A stretch of DNA of 64,000 nucleotides, from positions 291,338-355,337 of the forward strand of contig NZ_FOSB01000004.1 of assembly GCF_900114165.1 (NCBI RefSeq). Reading direction: 5' to 3'. Made by a program: the position numbers and the translations under genes. Below the pieces are notes generated by a model. That model did no database searches and was not told the origin of the DNA. It worked only from the letters and a program-made list of their open reading frames with translations. This DNA is from Halobacillus dabanensis. Its GTDB lineage: Bacteria; Bacillota; Bacilli; Bacillales; Halobacillaceae. Each line of letters starts with the position of its first letter. Position 1 is the stretch's first letter. Shown here piece by piece: positions 26,227 to 35,837 of the stretch.

Positions 26227-28149
26227 ATGACTTTTGAATATCATGTAGCAAAAAATGGCTCGGATCTTAATGAGGGAACGAAACTAAATCCATTCTTAAC
26301 TATCAATCAGGCAGCATCTGTTGCAACAGCTGGCGATACGATCATTGTCCATGAGGGAGAGTACCGGGAATGGGTGAAACCAAAAAATTCAGGATTAAGC
26401 AAAACACGAAGGATCATCTATAAAGCCGCTGATGGAGAGAAAGTTGCCATCAAAGGCTCCGAGAGAATTAAAGATTGGCAGCAAGTAGAAGGAACTGTCT
26501 GGAAAACCACTCTGCCAAATGCTTTCTTTGGTGACTATAATCCCTATAAAGAAGAAATCTTTGGTGACTGGGTTGTATATAATCCAGGGAGACATCTAGG
26601 AGATGTTTATTTGAATGGGAAGTCATTTTATGAAGCGGAAAACATGGAACAAGTGAAAAACCCTACTGTTCAAACAGAAGTATTGGATCACTGGACAGAT
26701 AAGGTTGTCCCTGTCCACAATCCAGTCCAGACAAAATATGTCTGGTTTGCAGAAACAGATGAAAATACCACAACGATTTATGCTAATTTCCACGAAGAGG
26801 ACCCTACTCAAGAATTAGTCGAAATAAACGTACGAAAATGTTGCTTTTATCCAGAAGAAACGGGAATCAATTACATTACCGTCCGCGGTTTTGAAATGGC
26901 CCAGGCAGCGACTCCATGGACACCACCCACTGCTGATCAACCAGGTTTACTGGGCCCCCATTGGAGTAAAGGATGGGTTATCGAGGATAATATTATCCAT
27001 GATTCCAAGTGCAGTGCCATTAGTATCGGTAAAGAAGCTTCCACTGGAAATAATTATCGTTCGAAAAGAAAAGATAAACCAGGCTATCAATATCAGTTAG
27101 AGTCTGTCTTCCTAGCTGAACATGCCGGCTGGACTAAAGAGAAGATTGGTTCCCATATTATCCGCAACAACACCATCTATGATTGTGGACAAAACGGTAT
27201 TGTTGGACATCTGGGATGTGTGTTCAGTGAGATATATAATAATCATATTTATCATATCGGTTTAAAGAGAGAGTTTTATGGACATGAAATAGCAGGGATA
27301 AAGCTACACGCACCCATTGATGTACAAATCCATCACAATCGGATCCATGATTGCTCTCTAGGAACATGGTTAGATTGGCAGACACAAGGTACAAGAGTAA
27401 GCAGTAACCTTTATTATCGAAATAACCGGGATTTGTTTGTCGAAGTTAGCAGTGGCCCCTTCATCATTGATCACAATATTCTAACAGCGGATTATGCCTT
27501 AGATAATCATGCTCAAGGGGGCGCCTATGTAAACAATTTAATTCGCGGGAAAATGGTTCATCGGAAAATGCTTGATCGACCAACTCCCTATCATGTCCCA
27601 CATAGTACGCAGGTAGCTGGGTTTGCTGCTACCTATGGAGGGGATGATCGCTATTTCAATAATATTTTCATAAGTGATGAAGGTCTGGAAAATGTGGGCA
27701 CTGATCATTACAATGGTTACCCCACCTCATTAGAGGAATACATTGAGATAGTACATGAAAACCCTGGAGATCATGAAGCATTTAATAAAGTAGAGCAGCC
27801 TGTTTATATTAACCACAATGCTTACTTAAATGGTGCGAAATCCTTTGAAAGAGAAGATGGAAAAATAACAGCAGACCAATTTGACCCGCAATTAAGTATT
27901 ACCGAACAAGGAAATGAAGTTTATCTTTCTTGCGTGCTTCCAGACGATTTCGAGAAAATGCTGGGAGAGGTTCAAACTACTCAAACCTTAAATAGGGTAC
28001 GTATAGTGGATGCAGATTTTGAAAGTCCAGACGGAAGCGAAATAACATTGGATACGGATTACTTAGGAGATAAAAGGTCAGAAAAGAGTGTATTGGGACC
28101 GATCAGTAAGTTGCAAAAAGGAAAAAATCATATAAAAGTATGGGGGTAA
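26227..28149 (+). CDS. GH120-family beta-xylosidase
   Basis: A 640-residue right-handed beta-helix protein without a signal peptide. It agrees closely with my memory of the GH120 beta-xylosidase of Thermoanaerobacterium: EYHVAKNGSD at the start, TINQAASVATAGDTIIVHEG, CSAISIGKEASTGNNYRS, NNTIYDCGQNGIVGHLG and EIAGIKLHAPIDVQIHHNRI. GH120 enzymes remove xylose from xylo-oligosaccharides in the cytoplasm. AAAGGAGG lies upstream of the ATG. The gene stands alone behind an AraC regulator; no xylose transporter, isomerase or kinase is next to it. An annotation as generic beta-helix protein would be less precise. Confidence 0.85.
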   Translation: MTFEYHVAKNGSDLNEGTKLNPFLTINQAASVATAGDTIIVHEGEYREWVKPKNSGLSKTRRIIYKAADGEKVAIKGSERIKDWQQVEGTVWKTTLPNAFFGDYNPYKEEIFGDWVVYNPGRHLGDVYLNGKSFYEAENMEQVKNPTVQTEVLDHWTDKVVPVHNPVQTKYVWFAETDENTTTIYANFHEEDPTQELVEINVRKCCFYPEETGINYITVRGFEMAQAATPWTPPTADQPGLLGPHWSKGWVIEDNIIHDSKCSAISIGKEASTGNNYRSKRKDKPGYQYQLESVFLAEHAGWTKEKIGSHIIRNNTIYDCGQNGIVGHLGCVFSEIYNNHIYHIGLKREFYGHEIAGIKLHAPIDVQIHHNRIHDCSLGTWLDWQTQGTRVSSNLYYRNNRDLFVEVSSGPFIIDHNILTADYALDNHAQGGAYVNNLIRGKMVHRKMLDRPTPYHVPHSTQVAGFAATYGGDDRYFNNIFISDEGLENVGTDHYNGYPTSLEEYIEIVHENPGDHEAFNKVEQPVYINHNAYLNGAKSFEREDGKITADQFDPQLSITEQGNEVYLSCVLPDDFEKMLGEVQTTQTLNRVRIVDADFESPDGSEITLDTDYLGDKRSEKSVLGPISKLQKGKNHIKVWG

Positions 28150-28219
28150 TAATTGCGGTGTCTGACCCCTGCCACTCTACTAAATTAAAGTGCGATTTAT
28201 TTTTATTGTAAGGAACGAA

Positions 28220-28262
28220 AAAAGAGCTTATTCCCTCATCAGGAAGTAAGCTCTTTTGTTTT
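28220..28262 (+). terminator. Terminator of the GH120 gene
   Basis: AAAAGAGCTTA and TCC pair with GGA and TAAGCTCTTTT, with a short loop and one mismatch, followed by GTTTT. It lies 70 bp after the stop. Confidence 0.8.
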
Positions 28263-28376
28263 GCAGCTTTACTACGTAAGAGGAATGTGTAAGCTAGACC
28301 TTAGATCATGCTGCCCATTACTCGGATATTTAATAGGACAATAATAAAGACCCATAGAACCTTGTTATACTAAGGT

Positions 28377-28538
28377 TTCCATCAATTTGGTTCCTGGGTT
28401 CGACAGGAAGAAAAACGTAGCTCGGATATCGACATCGCTATCGAATCGTACTCCCCGATCTCTCCTTCTAAATGGAATAAACTGATCGAGCAAATCGAAG
28501 AGTCTACCATTCCTTACAAGATAGATGTGGTCAAGTAA
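28377..28538 (+). pseudogene. Relic of a MNT-type nucleotidyltransferase (antitoxin family)
   Basis: The open stretch reads FGSWVRQEEKRSSDIDIAIE, the GSxxR and SDIDxAI active-site motifs of minimal nucleotidyltransferases, then WNKLIEQIEESTIPYKIDVV and a stop. The expected N-terminus is missing and the protein ends too early, so this is a fragment. MNT proteins usually pair with a HEPN toxin; no HEPN follows. A related C-terminal fragment with the same STIPYK segment is at about 53000 on the other strand. Confidence 0.65.
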
Positions 28539-28553
28539 ACACGCGCTTTTTCC

Positions 28554-28655
28554 TTACTGGAGTTGTTCATTCAAAATAGATTTTAGTTGTTCTAATATTT
28601 GTTCCCGAAAATCTGCAGGACCTCCCATAATATCCCTTCCTATTTTTTGTCCCAT
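28554..28655 (-). CDS. Possible 33-residue peptide, unidentified
   Basis: A minus-strand ORF starts MGQKIGRDIMGG and ends EQLKSILNEQLQ, with an amphipathic helical second half. There is no clear ribosome site and no recognised family; it may be a relic. The rest of 28656-28955 shows no gene. Confidence 0.2.
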   Translation of the reverse strand: MGQKIGRDIMGGPADFREQILEQLKSILNEQLQ

Positions 28656-28955
28656 TATAGCATATGTCCATCATATCTATTATGGGTTTTCCTTCTCCAC
28701 TTCCCCCAACCAGAAAATGGATCGCTATCAAGACCCTTATTAACTACACCAGAACCTAAATTCAGCTTGCTCTATTTCATAGATAAGCCTCCGTTTTTAT
28801 AAGACTCGAATTCAAGATAATCAAAGCCATGGGATGGTTCATATGCCTTTGTCGGAAGTGCTAGAACCGGCCACTTGCTTCCCGTATTGGAAATATAGGA
28901 ACTATTGAAGTACCTTTAATGATAATTTATTCAAATATAAAATACATTACTACAA

Positions 28956-29522
28956 TTACTTTTCATCAATATCGTAAATCAATTGTACAACTCCAGATGA
29001 AAACGTCCTTGAATTAACCAACTTTAAGTTGAACCTCTTCTTTATATCTACAAATAAAGGTCTTCCTTCTCCTAAAACAACAGGATGAACAGATAATCTA
29101 AATTCATCAACAAGTCCCAAATTCACAAAAGTTGTAATAAGACTTGCTCCTCCATAAAGCCAGATGTCTTTTCCTGGCATATTTTTTAATTTATTCACTT
29201 CTTCAAGAATATTATCGTTTATATATATTGCTTTACTATGAAGCCCTTTTTGTGTTCTAGAAAACACATACTTTTCTTTACTCTGGATTAGTTCCCACAA
29301 TTCTTTTTCTGGCTCAGATTCTTCTGACGCATGATACTCCCCCCACAAATCATAGCTTTTTCTACCATATAAAATTGTATCAATTCTATTTAAAAAATTT
29401 GTGAACTCCATCTCCGGATCCATAATACACCAGTCTATTTCACCATTTTTCCCTTCCACAAAACCATCTAAAGTGACTGCTAAATCTAAAAGTACTCTTC
29501 TTTGTCTTCCGTTAGTGGACAC
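28956..29522 (-). CDS. Dihydrofolate reductase / RibD C-terminal-domain family protein
   Basis: A 188-residue protein of the RibD_C/DHFR-like superfamily. VLLDLAVTLDGFVEGKNGEIDW near the N-terminus (key part DLAVTLDGF), the YGRKSYDLW segment and the nucleotide-binding DIWLYGGASLITTF are typical of the stand-alone YyaP/YwjB-like members. These bind NADPH, but most have no proven substrate. The start is GTG at 29522 behind AAAGGATG. It is divergent from a WYL regulator, 194 bp apart, which may control it. Confidence 0.75.
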   Translation of the reverse strand: MSTNGRQRRVLLDLAVTLDGFVEGKNGEIDWCIMDPEMEFTNFLNRIDTILYGRKSYDLWGEYHASEESEPEKELWELIQSKEKYVFSRTQKGLHSKAIYINDNILEEVNKLKNMPGKDIWLYGGASLITTFVNLGLVDEFRLSVHPVVLGEGRPLFVDIKKRFNLKLVNSRTFSSGVVQLIYDIDEK

Positions 29523-29716
29523 AATTCTTCATCCTTTCATAAGCTTATAATTCCCTTTATGCTTCTATTACTTATCTGGCAAAAGTTTATTATTAAAATA
29601 GTTGTGTGATTTTCTAAATTCTTAGTTCCTCCCATCCTTTCTTTCCATGTACCTATATATTAAATTAGATATATGACATCTAATGTCATGATTAAAGAAA
29701 TTAAGGAGAATAGCTG

Positions 29717-30676
29717 ATGAGAGCTGAAAGGTTAATTAAGATTTTACTTCTTTTACAACATGGCGAAGTCGTATCTGCTCGAGAAATATCAAAAGAACTT
29801 GAGGTTTCCGAAAGGACCATCCATAGGGATATGGGAGCATTAAGTGCTGCTGGTATCCCAATTTATGCTGAAAGAGGACAAGCAGGAGGGTGGCGGCTTG
29901 TCGATAACTGGAAACAAAAATTAAGTTGGTTGAAGGAAAAAGAAATACTATCACTATTTTTGCCTCATGCTGAAAAGATTATTAATGATTTGAATATGGG
30001 TCCTTCCTCAAAGGATACCAGGGATAAACTACTATTGTCCTTACCAGAAGAAACCAAGCAAAGTGTGGAAAAACTTTGGGAAAGGGTCCATGTGGATATG
30101 GGGAGATGGAGGAATAATAAAATTGAAATAAACCCTGCCATGAAAGTAATGAAAGAAGCAGTTATGAATAATAAAAAAGTGAAGATTATTTACCAAAAAG
30201 CAAATGCGGAAACAAAAGAATATGTAATCAAACCACTTGGACTAGTTGCCAAATCAAGCACTTGGTATGTGGTATCAATGAATAGCTCCGATGAATTTCG
30301 CAACTATAAAATCACGCGAATTACTGAATGTGAATTAATGGATGAACAGTTTAACAGGCCTCGTGATTTTAACCTTTTTGACCATTGGGAGAACTCCAAA
30401 AAGCAATTCGTGCAAAGTCTACCTGAGTTTCGTGTGAAAGTAACAGTTTCTCCTTTTGCTCTTGAACGAATCAGGTTTACTGGACGCTTCGTTCAAGCAG
30501 ATGATGTGAAAGTTAGAGACCATTACTGGACAGAATTAGAATTGACTTTCAATACTGAAGATGAAGCTGTTAATTTTATAGTAGGTTTTGGTAACCAAGT
30601 GAAAATTCTTTCCCCATTGAATTTAATTGATAAAGTTAAAGATAGAGCAAGAGAAATACTTGTTTTATATAGATAA
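29717..30676 (+). CDS. HTH-WYL transcriptional regulator (YafY family)
   Basis: The first 60 residues form an HTH_11 domain (REISKELEVSERTIHRDMGA). A WYL domain follows, with IIYQKANAETKEYVIKPLGLVAKSSTWYVV (core PLGLVAKSSTWYVV) near residues 175-190, and a WCX-like C-terminal part ending the 319 residues. Such regulators sense ligands, often nucleic acid or small molecules, through the WYL fold. AAGGAG is eight bases upstream of the ATG. It is divergent from the RibD_C-like gene. The ligand is unknown. Confidence 0.8.
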   Translation: MRAERLIKILLLLQHGEVVSAREISKELEVSERTIHRDMGALSAAGIPIYAERGQAGGWRLVDNWKQKLSWLKEKEILSLFLPHAEKIINDLNMGPSSKDTRDKLLLSLPEETKQSVEKLWERVHVDMGRWRNNKIEINPAMKVMKEAVMNNKKVKIIYQKANAETKEYVIKPLGLVAKSSTWYVVSMNSSDEFRNYKITRITECELMDEQFNRPRDFNLFDHWENSKKQFVQSLPEFRVKVTVSPFALERIRFTGRFVQADDVKVRDHYWTELELTFNTEDEAVNFIVGFGNQVKILSPLNLIDKVKDRAREILVLYR

Positions 30677-31200
30677 GTATTCAATAGATCCCCAAGTGAA
30701 AAGGCCATCTTTTCTTATGTACAGGGGGGTTGCAAGTATAAGGACGCTTGCTTGCTGTCATCTACGCAGGATAACAACGAGTGGATCCCCCAACACTTGA
30801 CTCTGAAGAAGGCAACGGAGCCCGTTTATCTGGAAGCTGAGTCTTGTCCAATCCTACCCTTCACTTGAAGACTCAGTTTTGAGATTAATTGTCTTGAATA
30901 ACCATTATTTCAAAAAATCGCCCCTTTACCACATGTATTTTTACAAAGAAAAAAAGCCTTCCAAAAGTTTATAAACTCTTGAGAGACTTGTAAGTGTAGT
31001 TAGTAACCAGTTAGAATCCAGTCATGTAAAAGCAGAGTATGCTACTCATTGAAATAGCAGGAACAATAACATTCCACTTATAAAAATAGCAGCCTTCTGA
31101 AAGCTAATAGAAATTCTTTTGTCTCTTTAATTTTCTTTTCCACAGCGGGCTCTCTCAAATTATTTTTACCCAACAACTGATACTTCCTACACTATAGGAC
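30677..31200. other. Gene-free stretch
   Basis: No convincing ORF or RNA gene was found. A degenerate copy of the GCCTTCC/CTCTTGAGAG hairpin seems to lie at 30953-30993. Confidence 0.4.
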
Positions 31201-31205
31201 TTAAA

Positions 31206-31580
31206 TAATATAATTTGACTTTTTAATAATACCCTTGCTTTTCTGCATCTCAGCAATTGATGTTTTCCGATCTTTTGATGATATTTCATCTCTCAAATAC
31301 CTCTTTAATTCCGACTAATCTGTTATCCTTTGAACACTATTATTATCTGACCAAACATTTAAAATCCTCTCTTTGTAATTAAAGAATACAATTGTATGTA
31401 TCCATCCGGGCTTAATAGTTTTACTTTTTAAGTAATTCGAGAGGATTAGCTGACTGTTACACCTGATTAACATACTTATTAACCACCTCACCCTGATAGC
31501 CCATTAAACAGTCAATTTTCGGAACGGGGTTTTTCCATTCTCGTAAGCTGTTAGCACTTTTTGCTCGAACGTAAACTATA
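31206..31580 (-). pseudogene. Coding-like relic of unknown family
   Basis: On the minus strand one open piece reads REWKNPVPKIDCLMGYQGEV. After a frame change comes KTIKPGWIHTIVFFNYKERI and DNNSVQRITD, then a TAG, then in the same frame ELKRYLRDEISSKDRK. The composition is protein-like, but stops and a frame change break it. I do not recognise the family. It lies beyond the terminator of the lactaldehyde dehydrogenase gene. Confidence 0.35.
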
Positions 31581-31602
31581 GGATTTTTTTACATATAAAA
31601 AT

Positions 31603-31638
31603 CCCTTTAGATAAAACCAACTGGTTTTATCTAAAGGG
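31603..31638 (-). terminator. Terminator of the lactaldehyde dehydrogenase gene
   Basis: A perfect 17-bp inverted repeat (31603-31619 with 31622-31638) with a central ACCAACTGGT, followed on the minus strand by ATTTTTATATG. It is among the strongest hairpins in the window. Confidence 0.85.
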
Positions 31639-31679
31639 GAGCGTATTATATTGACAAGCTAATATATAAAGTTAATTTA

Positions 31680-33134
31680 TTAATATTGGATATAGACGGC
31701 ATGAGTTTGCAAAAATTCTTCCAGTCCATGTTTCCCATCGGCCCCACCAATACCCGATTTCTTCCAACCCGCATGGAATCCTTGGATAGCTTCAAAACTT
31801 TCACGGTTGACGTAAGTCTCACCGAATTCCAATTCGTTGCTTGCTCTCATTATATGATTGATGTCCTGTGTAAAAATGGCGGAAGTTAAACCATATTGAC
31901 AATCATTAGCAAGTTCGATTGCTTCATCCAATGTGGAGAAAATAGAGATCGGTAAAACAGGGCCGAATATTTCTTCGCGCATGATTTCCATACTGTTATC
32001 AACGTTGACCAATACCGTCGGTTCGTAGTAATAACCTTTTGTATCGTCTCCACGCTTTCCGCCTGTAAGGACTTTGGCGCCTCCTTCAACCGCACGTGCT
32101 ACCATATCTTCCACATTCTTCAAACCACCTTCACTGGAAAGTGGTCCCATGTCCACACCTTTATTTTCTAACGGATTACCAAAGGTGACTTCAGACATCG
32201 CTTTCGTAATTTTTGTTATGAATTCATCTGCTACATCTTCATGGACATAAACACGCTCTGTACAGTTACATACTTGACCTGTATTAATCACACGGGAGTC
32301 GATGACTGATTTAACGGCTAAATCAATATTCGCATCATCCATGACAATGGATGGTGCTTTTCCGCCCAATTCCAAAGAGACATTTGTAATGTTTTGAGAT
32401 GCTTTCTCCATCACTTTCGTTCCGGCATCTGTACTTCCGGTCAGACTGATCATGCTAATTTTAGGGTTTTTGGAAAGTTCTTCACCCACTACTCTGCCTG
32501 CCCCTGTGACAATATTGATGACCCCTTTTGGCAGCCCTACTTTGTCAAGAATTTTCGTAAATTCCAAGGCATTATTTGGAGAAATACTGCTCGGCTTAAG
32601 TACAATCGTATTGCCGGTCAATAGAGCTGGTGCTGCTTTTCTTGCTATTAGGAAGAACGGGAAGTTCCACGGTAAAATCCCGGCCACCACTCCGATCGGT
32701 TGTTTGTAAATTAAAATGTTTTCGTTTTCCCGGTCACTCGGAACGATTTCCCCTTCATACTTGCGCGCCCAACCAGCAATGTATTCGAAATAATCTGCCG
32801 TTACACTCACTTCAACCTTCGCCAGGTCCAATGTTTTCCCCATCTCTTCCGAAATGACAGCAGCTAGCTCGTCCACATTGTTGCGAAGCTCATTACAAAT
32901 CGCAAATAGATATTTGGCCCTCTCAGAGGATGATTTTTTTCTCCATTGTTTTTGTGCTTGTTCGGAAGACTCAATGGCTTTTTGCGTGTCTTCCAGGGTT
33001 GCTTTTGGCACGGTAGAAATGACCCTCTCAGTTGCAGGGTTTGTTACTTCAATCTTTTCCTGATTACTCGAATCAACAAATTCCCCATCAATATACATTT
33101 GATATTCTTTTGTTAACGCTTTCACTTCTTTCAT
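31680..33134 (-). CDS. aldA: Aldehyde dehydrogenase, probable lactaldehyde dehydrogenase
   Basis: A 484-residue NAD-dependent aldehyde dehydrogenase. PWNFPFFLIARKAAPAL, GSTDAGTKVM, ELGGKAPSIVMDDA with the general-base Glu, and NTGQVCNCTERV with the catalytic Cys are all present. The sequence resembles the AldA type, which oxidises L-lactaldehyde to L-lactate. That fits its position divergent from rhaM and near rhaD, whose aldolase reaction releases L-lactaldehyde. ATG 33134 with GGAGG five bases upstream is the start. The intergenic region with rhaM carries a long inverted pair that may be the shared operator. Confidence 0.85.
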   Translation of the reverse strand: MKEVKALTKEYQMYIDGEFVDSSNQEKIEVTNPATERVISTVPKATLEDTQKAIESSEQAQKQWRKKSSSERAKYLFAICNELRNNVDELAAVISEEMGKTLDLAKVEVSVTADYFEYIAGWARKYEGEIVPSDRENENILIYKQPIGVVAGILPWNFPFFLIARKAAPALLTGNTIVLKPSSISPNNALEFTKILDKVGLPKGVINIVTGAGRVVGEELSKNPKISMISLTGSTDAGTKVMEKASQNITNVSLELGGKAPSIVMDDANIDLAVKSVIDSRVINTGQVCNCTERVYVHEDVADEFITKITKAMSEVTFGNPLENKGVDMGPLSSEGGLKNVEDMVARAVEGGAKVLTGGKRGDDTKGYYYEPTVLVNVDNSMEIMREEIFGPVLPISIFSTLDEAIELANDCQYGLTSAIFTQDINHIMRASNELEFGETYVNRESFEAIQGFHAGWKKSGIGGADGKHGLEEFLQTHAVYIQY

Positions 33135-33198
33135 GTTATCCTCCACCCTTTATATTGAATTGGATTTTCTTTTATCATCATAAAATTGCAAAAGAAAT

Positions 33199-33251
33199 AA
33201 GTCAACAAAAACAAAGAAATAACTTTTATTTTGTTTTGTTTTTGTTGACTT
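33199..33251. promoter_or_regulatory. Inverted operator pair between aldA and rhaM
   Basis: AAGTCAACAAAAAC at 33199-33212 and its exact reverse complement at 33238-33251 face each other with 25 bp between. A second, slightly diverged pair is at 33764-33813, ahead of rhaD. The DeoR regulator encoded just downstream is the likely binder. Confidence 0.55.
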
Positions 33252-33331
33252 GTAGGGGGTATGACTTTATTATGTAGGTAACTTTCAAAGAATCTATGAG
33301 GCAATAGGACTTAAATAAATGAGGTGAAAAT

Positions 33332-33646
33332 ATGTTCAGAAAAGCATTTATAATGAAAGTTTATCCAGACCAACAACAAGAATATGAAAAGAGGCATCGG
33401 GAAATCTGGCCGGAGATGGTAGAAGAACTTCGTAAGCACGGTGTGAAAAGTTATTCTATTTTTCTAAACTCAAAGACGAGCGAACTGTATGGGTACCTTG
33501 AGATCCAGGATGAGAAGTTATGGAGTGAAATGGCGGAGACAGAAATTAATCAAAAATGGTGGAAATATATGAGTCCTGTGATGGAAACGCATCCGGATCA
33601 TCGTCCGGTTTCCTTTGATTTACAAGAAGTGTTCCACCTGGAGTAA
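33332..33646 (+). CDS. rhaM: L-rhamnose mutarotase
   Basis: RhaM interconverts the alpha and beta anomers of L-rhamnose so that the isomerase is supplied. The 104-residue ferredoxin-like fold protein shows the family marks: Tyr and His near YEKRHREIWPEM (catalytic His), YSIFLNSKTSELYGYLEI and the C-terminal WWKYMSPVME. Sequence and length are typical. A GAGG ribosome site lies seven bases upstream. It is divergent from aldA and followed by rhaD after 412 bp that hold a second operator-like pair. Confidence 0.9.
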   Translation: MFRKAFIMKVYPDQQQEYEKRHREIWPEMVEELRKHGVKSYSIFLNSKTSELYGYLEIQDEKLWSEMAETEINQKWWKYMSPVMETHPDHRPVSFDLQEVFHLE

Positions 33647-33763
33647 AAGGAATGTATGGCAAACGCTAGAGCTTCGAGCGTTCTCCACGGTAATGACTAA
33701 CCTTTCGATCTTCAGATTTCATCCTGTTCCAAAAGAAAGGATAATCATCCCACCAACCATTTA

Positions 33764-33813
33764 CAACAAAAAGGCAAAAAACGACCTTTTTTTGCTTTTG
33801 TTTTTGTTGATTT
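33764..33813. promoter_or_regulatory. Second inverted operator pair, upstream of rhaD
   Basis: CAACAAAAA at 33764 and GTTTTTGTTGATTT at 33800-33813 repeat the arrangement seen at 33199-33251: start-to-start distance 36 here and 35 there. The right arm matches 13 of 14 bases. The rest of the 33647-34058 gap holds no gene. Confidence 0.5.
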
Positions 33814-34058
33814 AGAGGGTTAATCAAGGTTATCATGGAGATAGATATTACCAGTTGTGGTTTAAAAAAACGTTTCCACCAGAAGGATTTGAAGATTTTA
33901 TAAGGTATCTCCCCGTATTTTTTTAAAAGAAAGTAATGCTTTTCATCCCAATCCATTTGGGTGCTTGTCCATATACAATGGCTTTTCCAAGAGGGCTAAT
34001 GGGATTAATGGATATCAAAAATAAATAAAGGCTTTAGTTAGCAGAAAGGATTTACAAG

Positions 34059-34907
34059 ATGAGTGTTATGAACAATGTACAAATAAATCAAACCATTTTA
34101 GACGCACCTTTTATACAAGATATGATGAACAATACCTATGATATGTGGAATCGTGGATGGGATGAGCTGAATGGCGGAAATATCAGCTGCCTATTGGATG
34201 AAGGAGAAGTCTCGAACTACTTAAATGTAAATCATGTACTACGAACTATCGACTTAGCTTTCCCGGTACCTGAACTTGCCGGTAAATACTTTATCGTTAC
34301 AGGGTCTGGGAAATACTTCCGTCATGTACGGGAAACCCCGGAAGAGTGTCTCGGAATTATACGTGTAAGTGCCGATGGTGAAAGTATAGAATTGTTATGG
34401 GGACTGCGCGACGGAGCTCCGCCTACAAGTGAACTGGCATCACATTTCATGAGCCATATCACCCGTTTGAAAAAGGATCCCTCTCATAGGGTCATCATGC
34501 ATTCCCACACGACACATTTAATCGCCATGACCTTCAACCATGAACTGAATGAAGTCTTTTTTACAAGAACGCTCTGGAAGATGTGCACAGAATGCCTCGT
34601 GGTTTTTCCGGAAGGGGTAGGGATTCTGCCATGGATGGTGCCAGGCACAGATGAAATCGGACGGAAAACGGCTGAGAAAATGACGGACTTCCGGCTAGTA
34701 GTCTGGCCGCATCACGGGATTTTCGGTGCAGGTAAATCCTTATCAGAGGCATTCGGACTGCTCGAAACCGTTGAAAAAGCAGCGCACATCTATATGCTAA
34801 CAAGTGCCCACAAAGAAGGAATCAGACAAATGATCACAGATCAGGACTTAAAGGCACTTGCTAAAAGGTTTTCGGTAAACCCGCCTGAAAAGTACTTCAC
34901 CGAATAA
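34059..34907 (+). CDS. rhaD: Rhamnulose-1-phosphate aldolase
   Basis: RhaD splits L-rhamnulose-1-phosphate into DHAP and L-lactaldehyde. It is a zinc-dependent class II aldolase/adducin-family protein of 282 residues. [12 protein letters not shown] at the N-terminus, the phosphate-binding [11 protein letters not shown] and the metal-binding HSHTTH (about residues 149-154) plus a later His in [11 protein letters not shown] are the expected sites. It starts at 34059 after AAAGGA. It is followed by a DeoR regulator 86 bp downstream in the same direction. Confidence 0.93.
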   Translation: MSVMNNVQINQTILDAPFIQDMMNNTYDMWNRGWDELNGGNISCLLDEGEVSNYLNVNHVLRTIDLAFPVPELAGKYFIVTGSGKYFRHVRETPEECLGIIRVSADGESIELLWGLRDGAPPTSELASHFMSHITRLKKDPSHRVIMHSHTTHLIAMTFNHELNEVFFTRTLWKMCTECLVVFPEGVGILPWMVPGTDEIGRKTAEKMTDFRLVVWPHHGIFGAGKSLSEAFGLLETVEKAAHIYMLTSAHKEGIRQMITDQDLKALAKRFSVNPPEKYFTE

Positions 34908-34993
34908 AGAAAGAGGTTTTTTCACCGATCATATATGCTATCCTTAAATTCAAACAGGCAATTTTCCTCGATCTATAGAAAGTTGGTGTGTAA

Positions 34994-35782
34994 ATGCTCA
35001 TAGCTGAAAGACAGCAAAGAATTGTTGAACTTGTTAATGAACAAGAAAGTGTAAGGGTTTCGGAATTGAGTAAGATTTTTTCTGTTACAGAAGAAACCAT
35101 CCGAAGAGATTTAGAAAAGCTGGAAAAGAATAAAAAGCTGGCGAGAAGTCACGGGGGAGCCGTTAGCCTTCAACCTTCCGATTCATCAGAAATCCCTTAT
35201 ACCAAGCGTGAAATCATAAATATTAAAGAAAAAAAGCTGATTGCTCTGGAAGCTGTAAAGCATGTTAACTCTGGGGACAAAATCTTATTAGATGCCAGCA
35301 CAACAGCCTGGTATATGGCTAAAGCTTTACCTGATGAACCGCTGACCGTCCTTACCAATTCCATTAAAGTGGCTCTGGAATTGAGCGACAAGAAAGAGAT
35401 TACGGTCATTTCAACAGGGGGAACATTATTATCTAAATCGCTCTCTTATGTTGGTCCTTTAGCTGAAGCTTCTTTAAAAACCTATTTTGTTGATAAAGCT
35501 TTTATTTCATGCAAAGGGCTTCATACAGAACGTGGGATGAGTGAATCCGATGAACATCAGGCCATCATAAAAAGAACGATGGTGAATAGTGCAGAACGGA
35601 CGTATGTTTTAGTCGATTACAGCAAATTTGGTGTTCAGGATTTCTCCCGGATCGATCAATTGGATGTCATTCACCGGGTAATTACCGATCACAATGCCTA
35701 CCCTTCCGCCCTGCAACAACTGGAAGAAAGAGGTATAGAAGTCACAGTAGTCGATACAGTTTCTCAACAGGAAGTCATTTGA
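34994..35782 (+). CDS. DeoR-family regulator, probable rhamnose operon repressor
   Basis: A 262-residue DeoR regulator. The helix-turn-helix is VRVSELSKIFSVTEETIRRD at about residues 20-39, with SHGGA after it; the effector domain has SGDKILLDASTTAWYMA and VDYSKFG near the end. Position after rhaD and between both rha clusters makes it the likely rhamnose regulator, working on the inverted CAACAAAAAC pairs. The ribosome site is weak (AAAGTTGG). Ligand is likely rhamnulose-1-phosphate or another intermediate, by analogy with the family. Confidence 0.75.
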   Translation: MLIAERQQRIVELVNEQESVRVSELSKIFSVTEETIRRDLEKLEKNKKLARSHGGAVSLQPSDSSEIPYTKREIINIKEKKLIALEAVKHVNSGDKILLDASTTAWYMAKALPDEPLTVLTNSIKVALELSDKKEITVISTGGTLLSKSLSYVGPLAEASLKTYFVDKAFISCKGLHTERGMSESDEHQAIIKRTMVNSAERTYVLVDYSKFGVQDFSRIDQLDVIHRVITDHNAYPSALQQLEERGIEVTVVDTVSQQEVI

Positions 35783-35785
35783 GGG

Positions 35786-35826
35786 AAAAGGGATAGAATT
35801 TAACCCGAAATCTATCCCTTTTCTCT
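35786..35826 (+). terminator. Terminator of the rhaD-regulator unit
   Basis: AAAAGGGATAGA pairs with TCTATCCCTTTT around a loop of 16 bases, followed by CTC. It begins a few bases after the regulator stop. Confidence 0.65.
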
Positions 35827-35837
35827 CGTACACAAAA

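Noticed and set aside
33666..33956. 96-residue minus-strand ORF in the rhaM-rhaD gap
   Set aside because: It is read from AT-rich operator sequence, has no ribosome site and an unusual Lys/Phe/Trp composition. The plus-strand repeats explain the region better.
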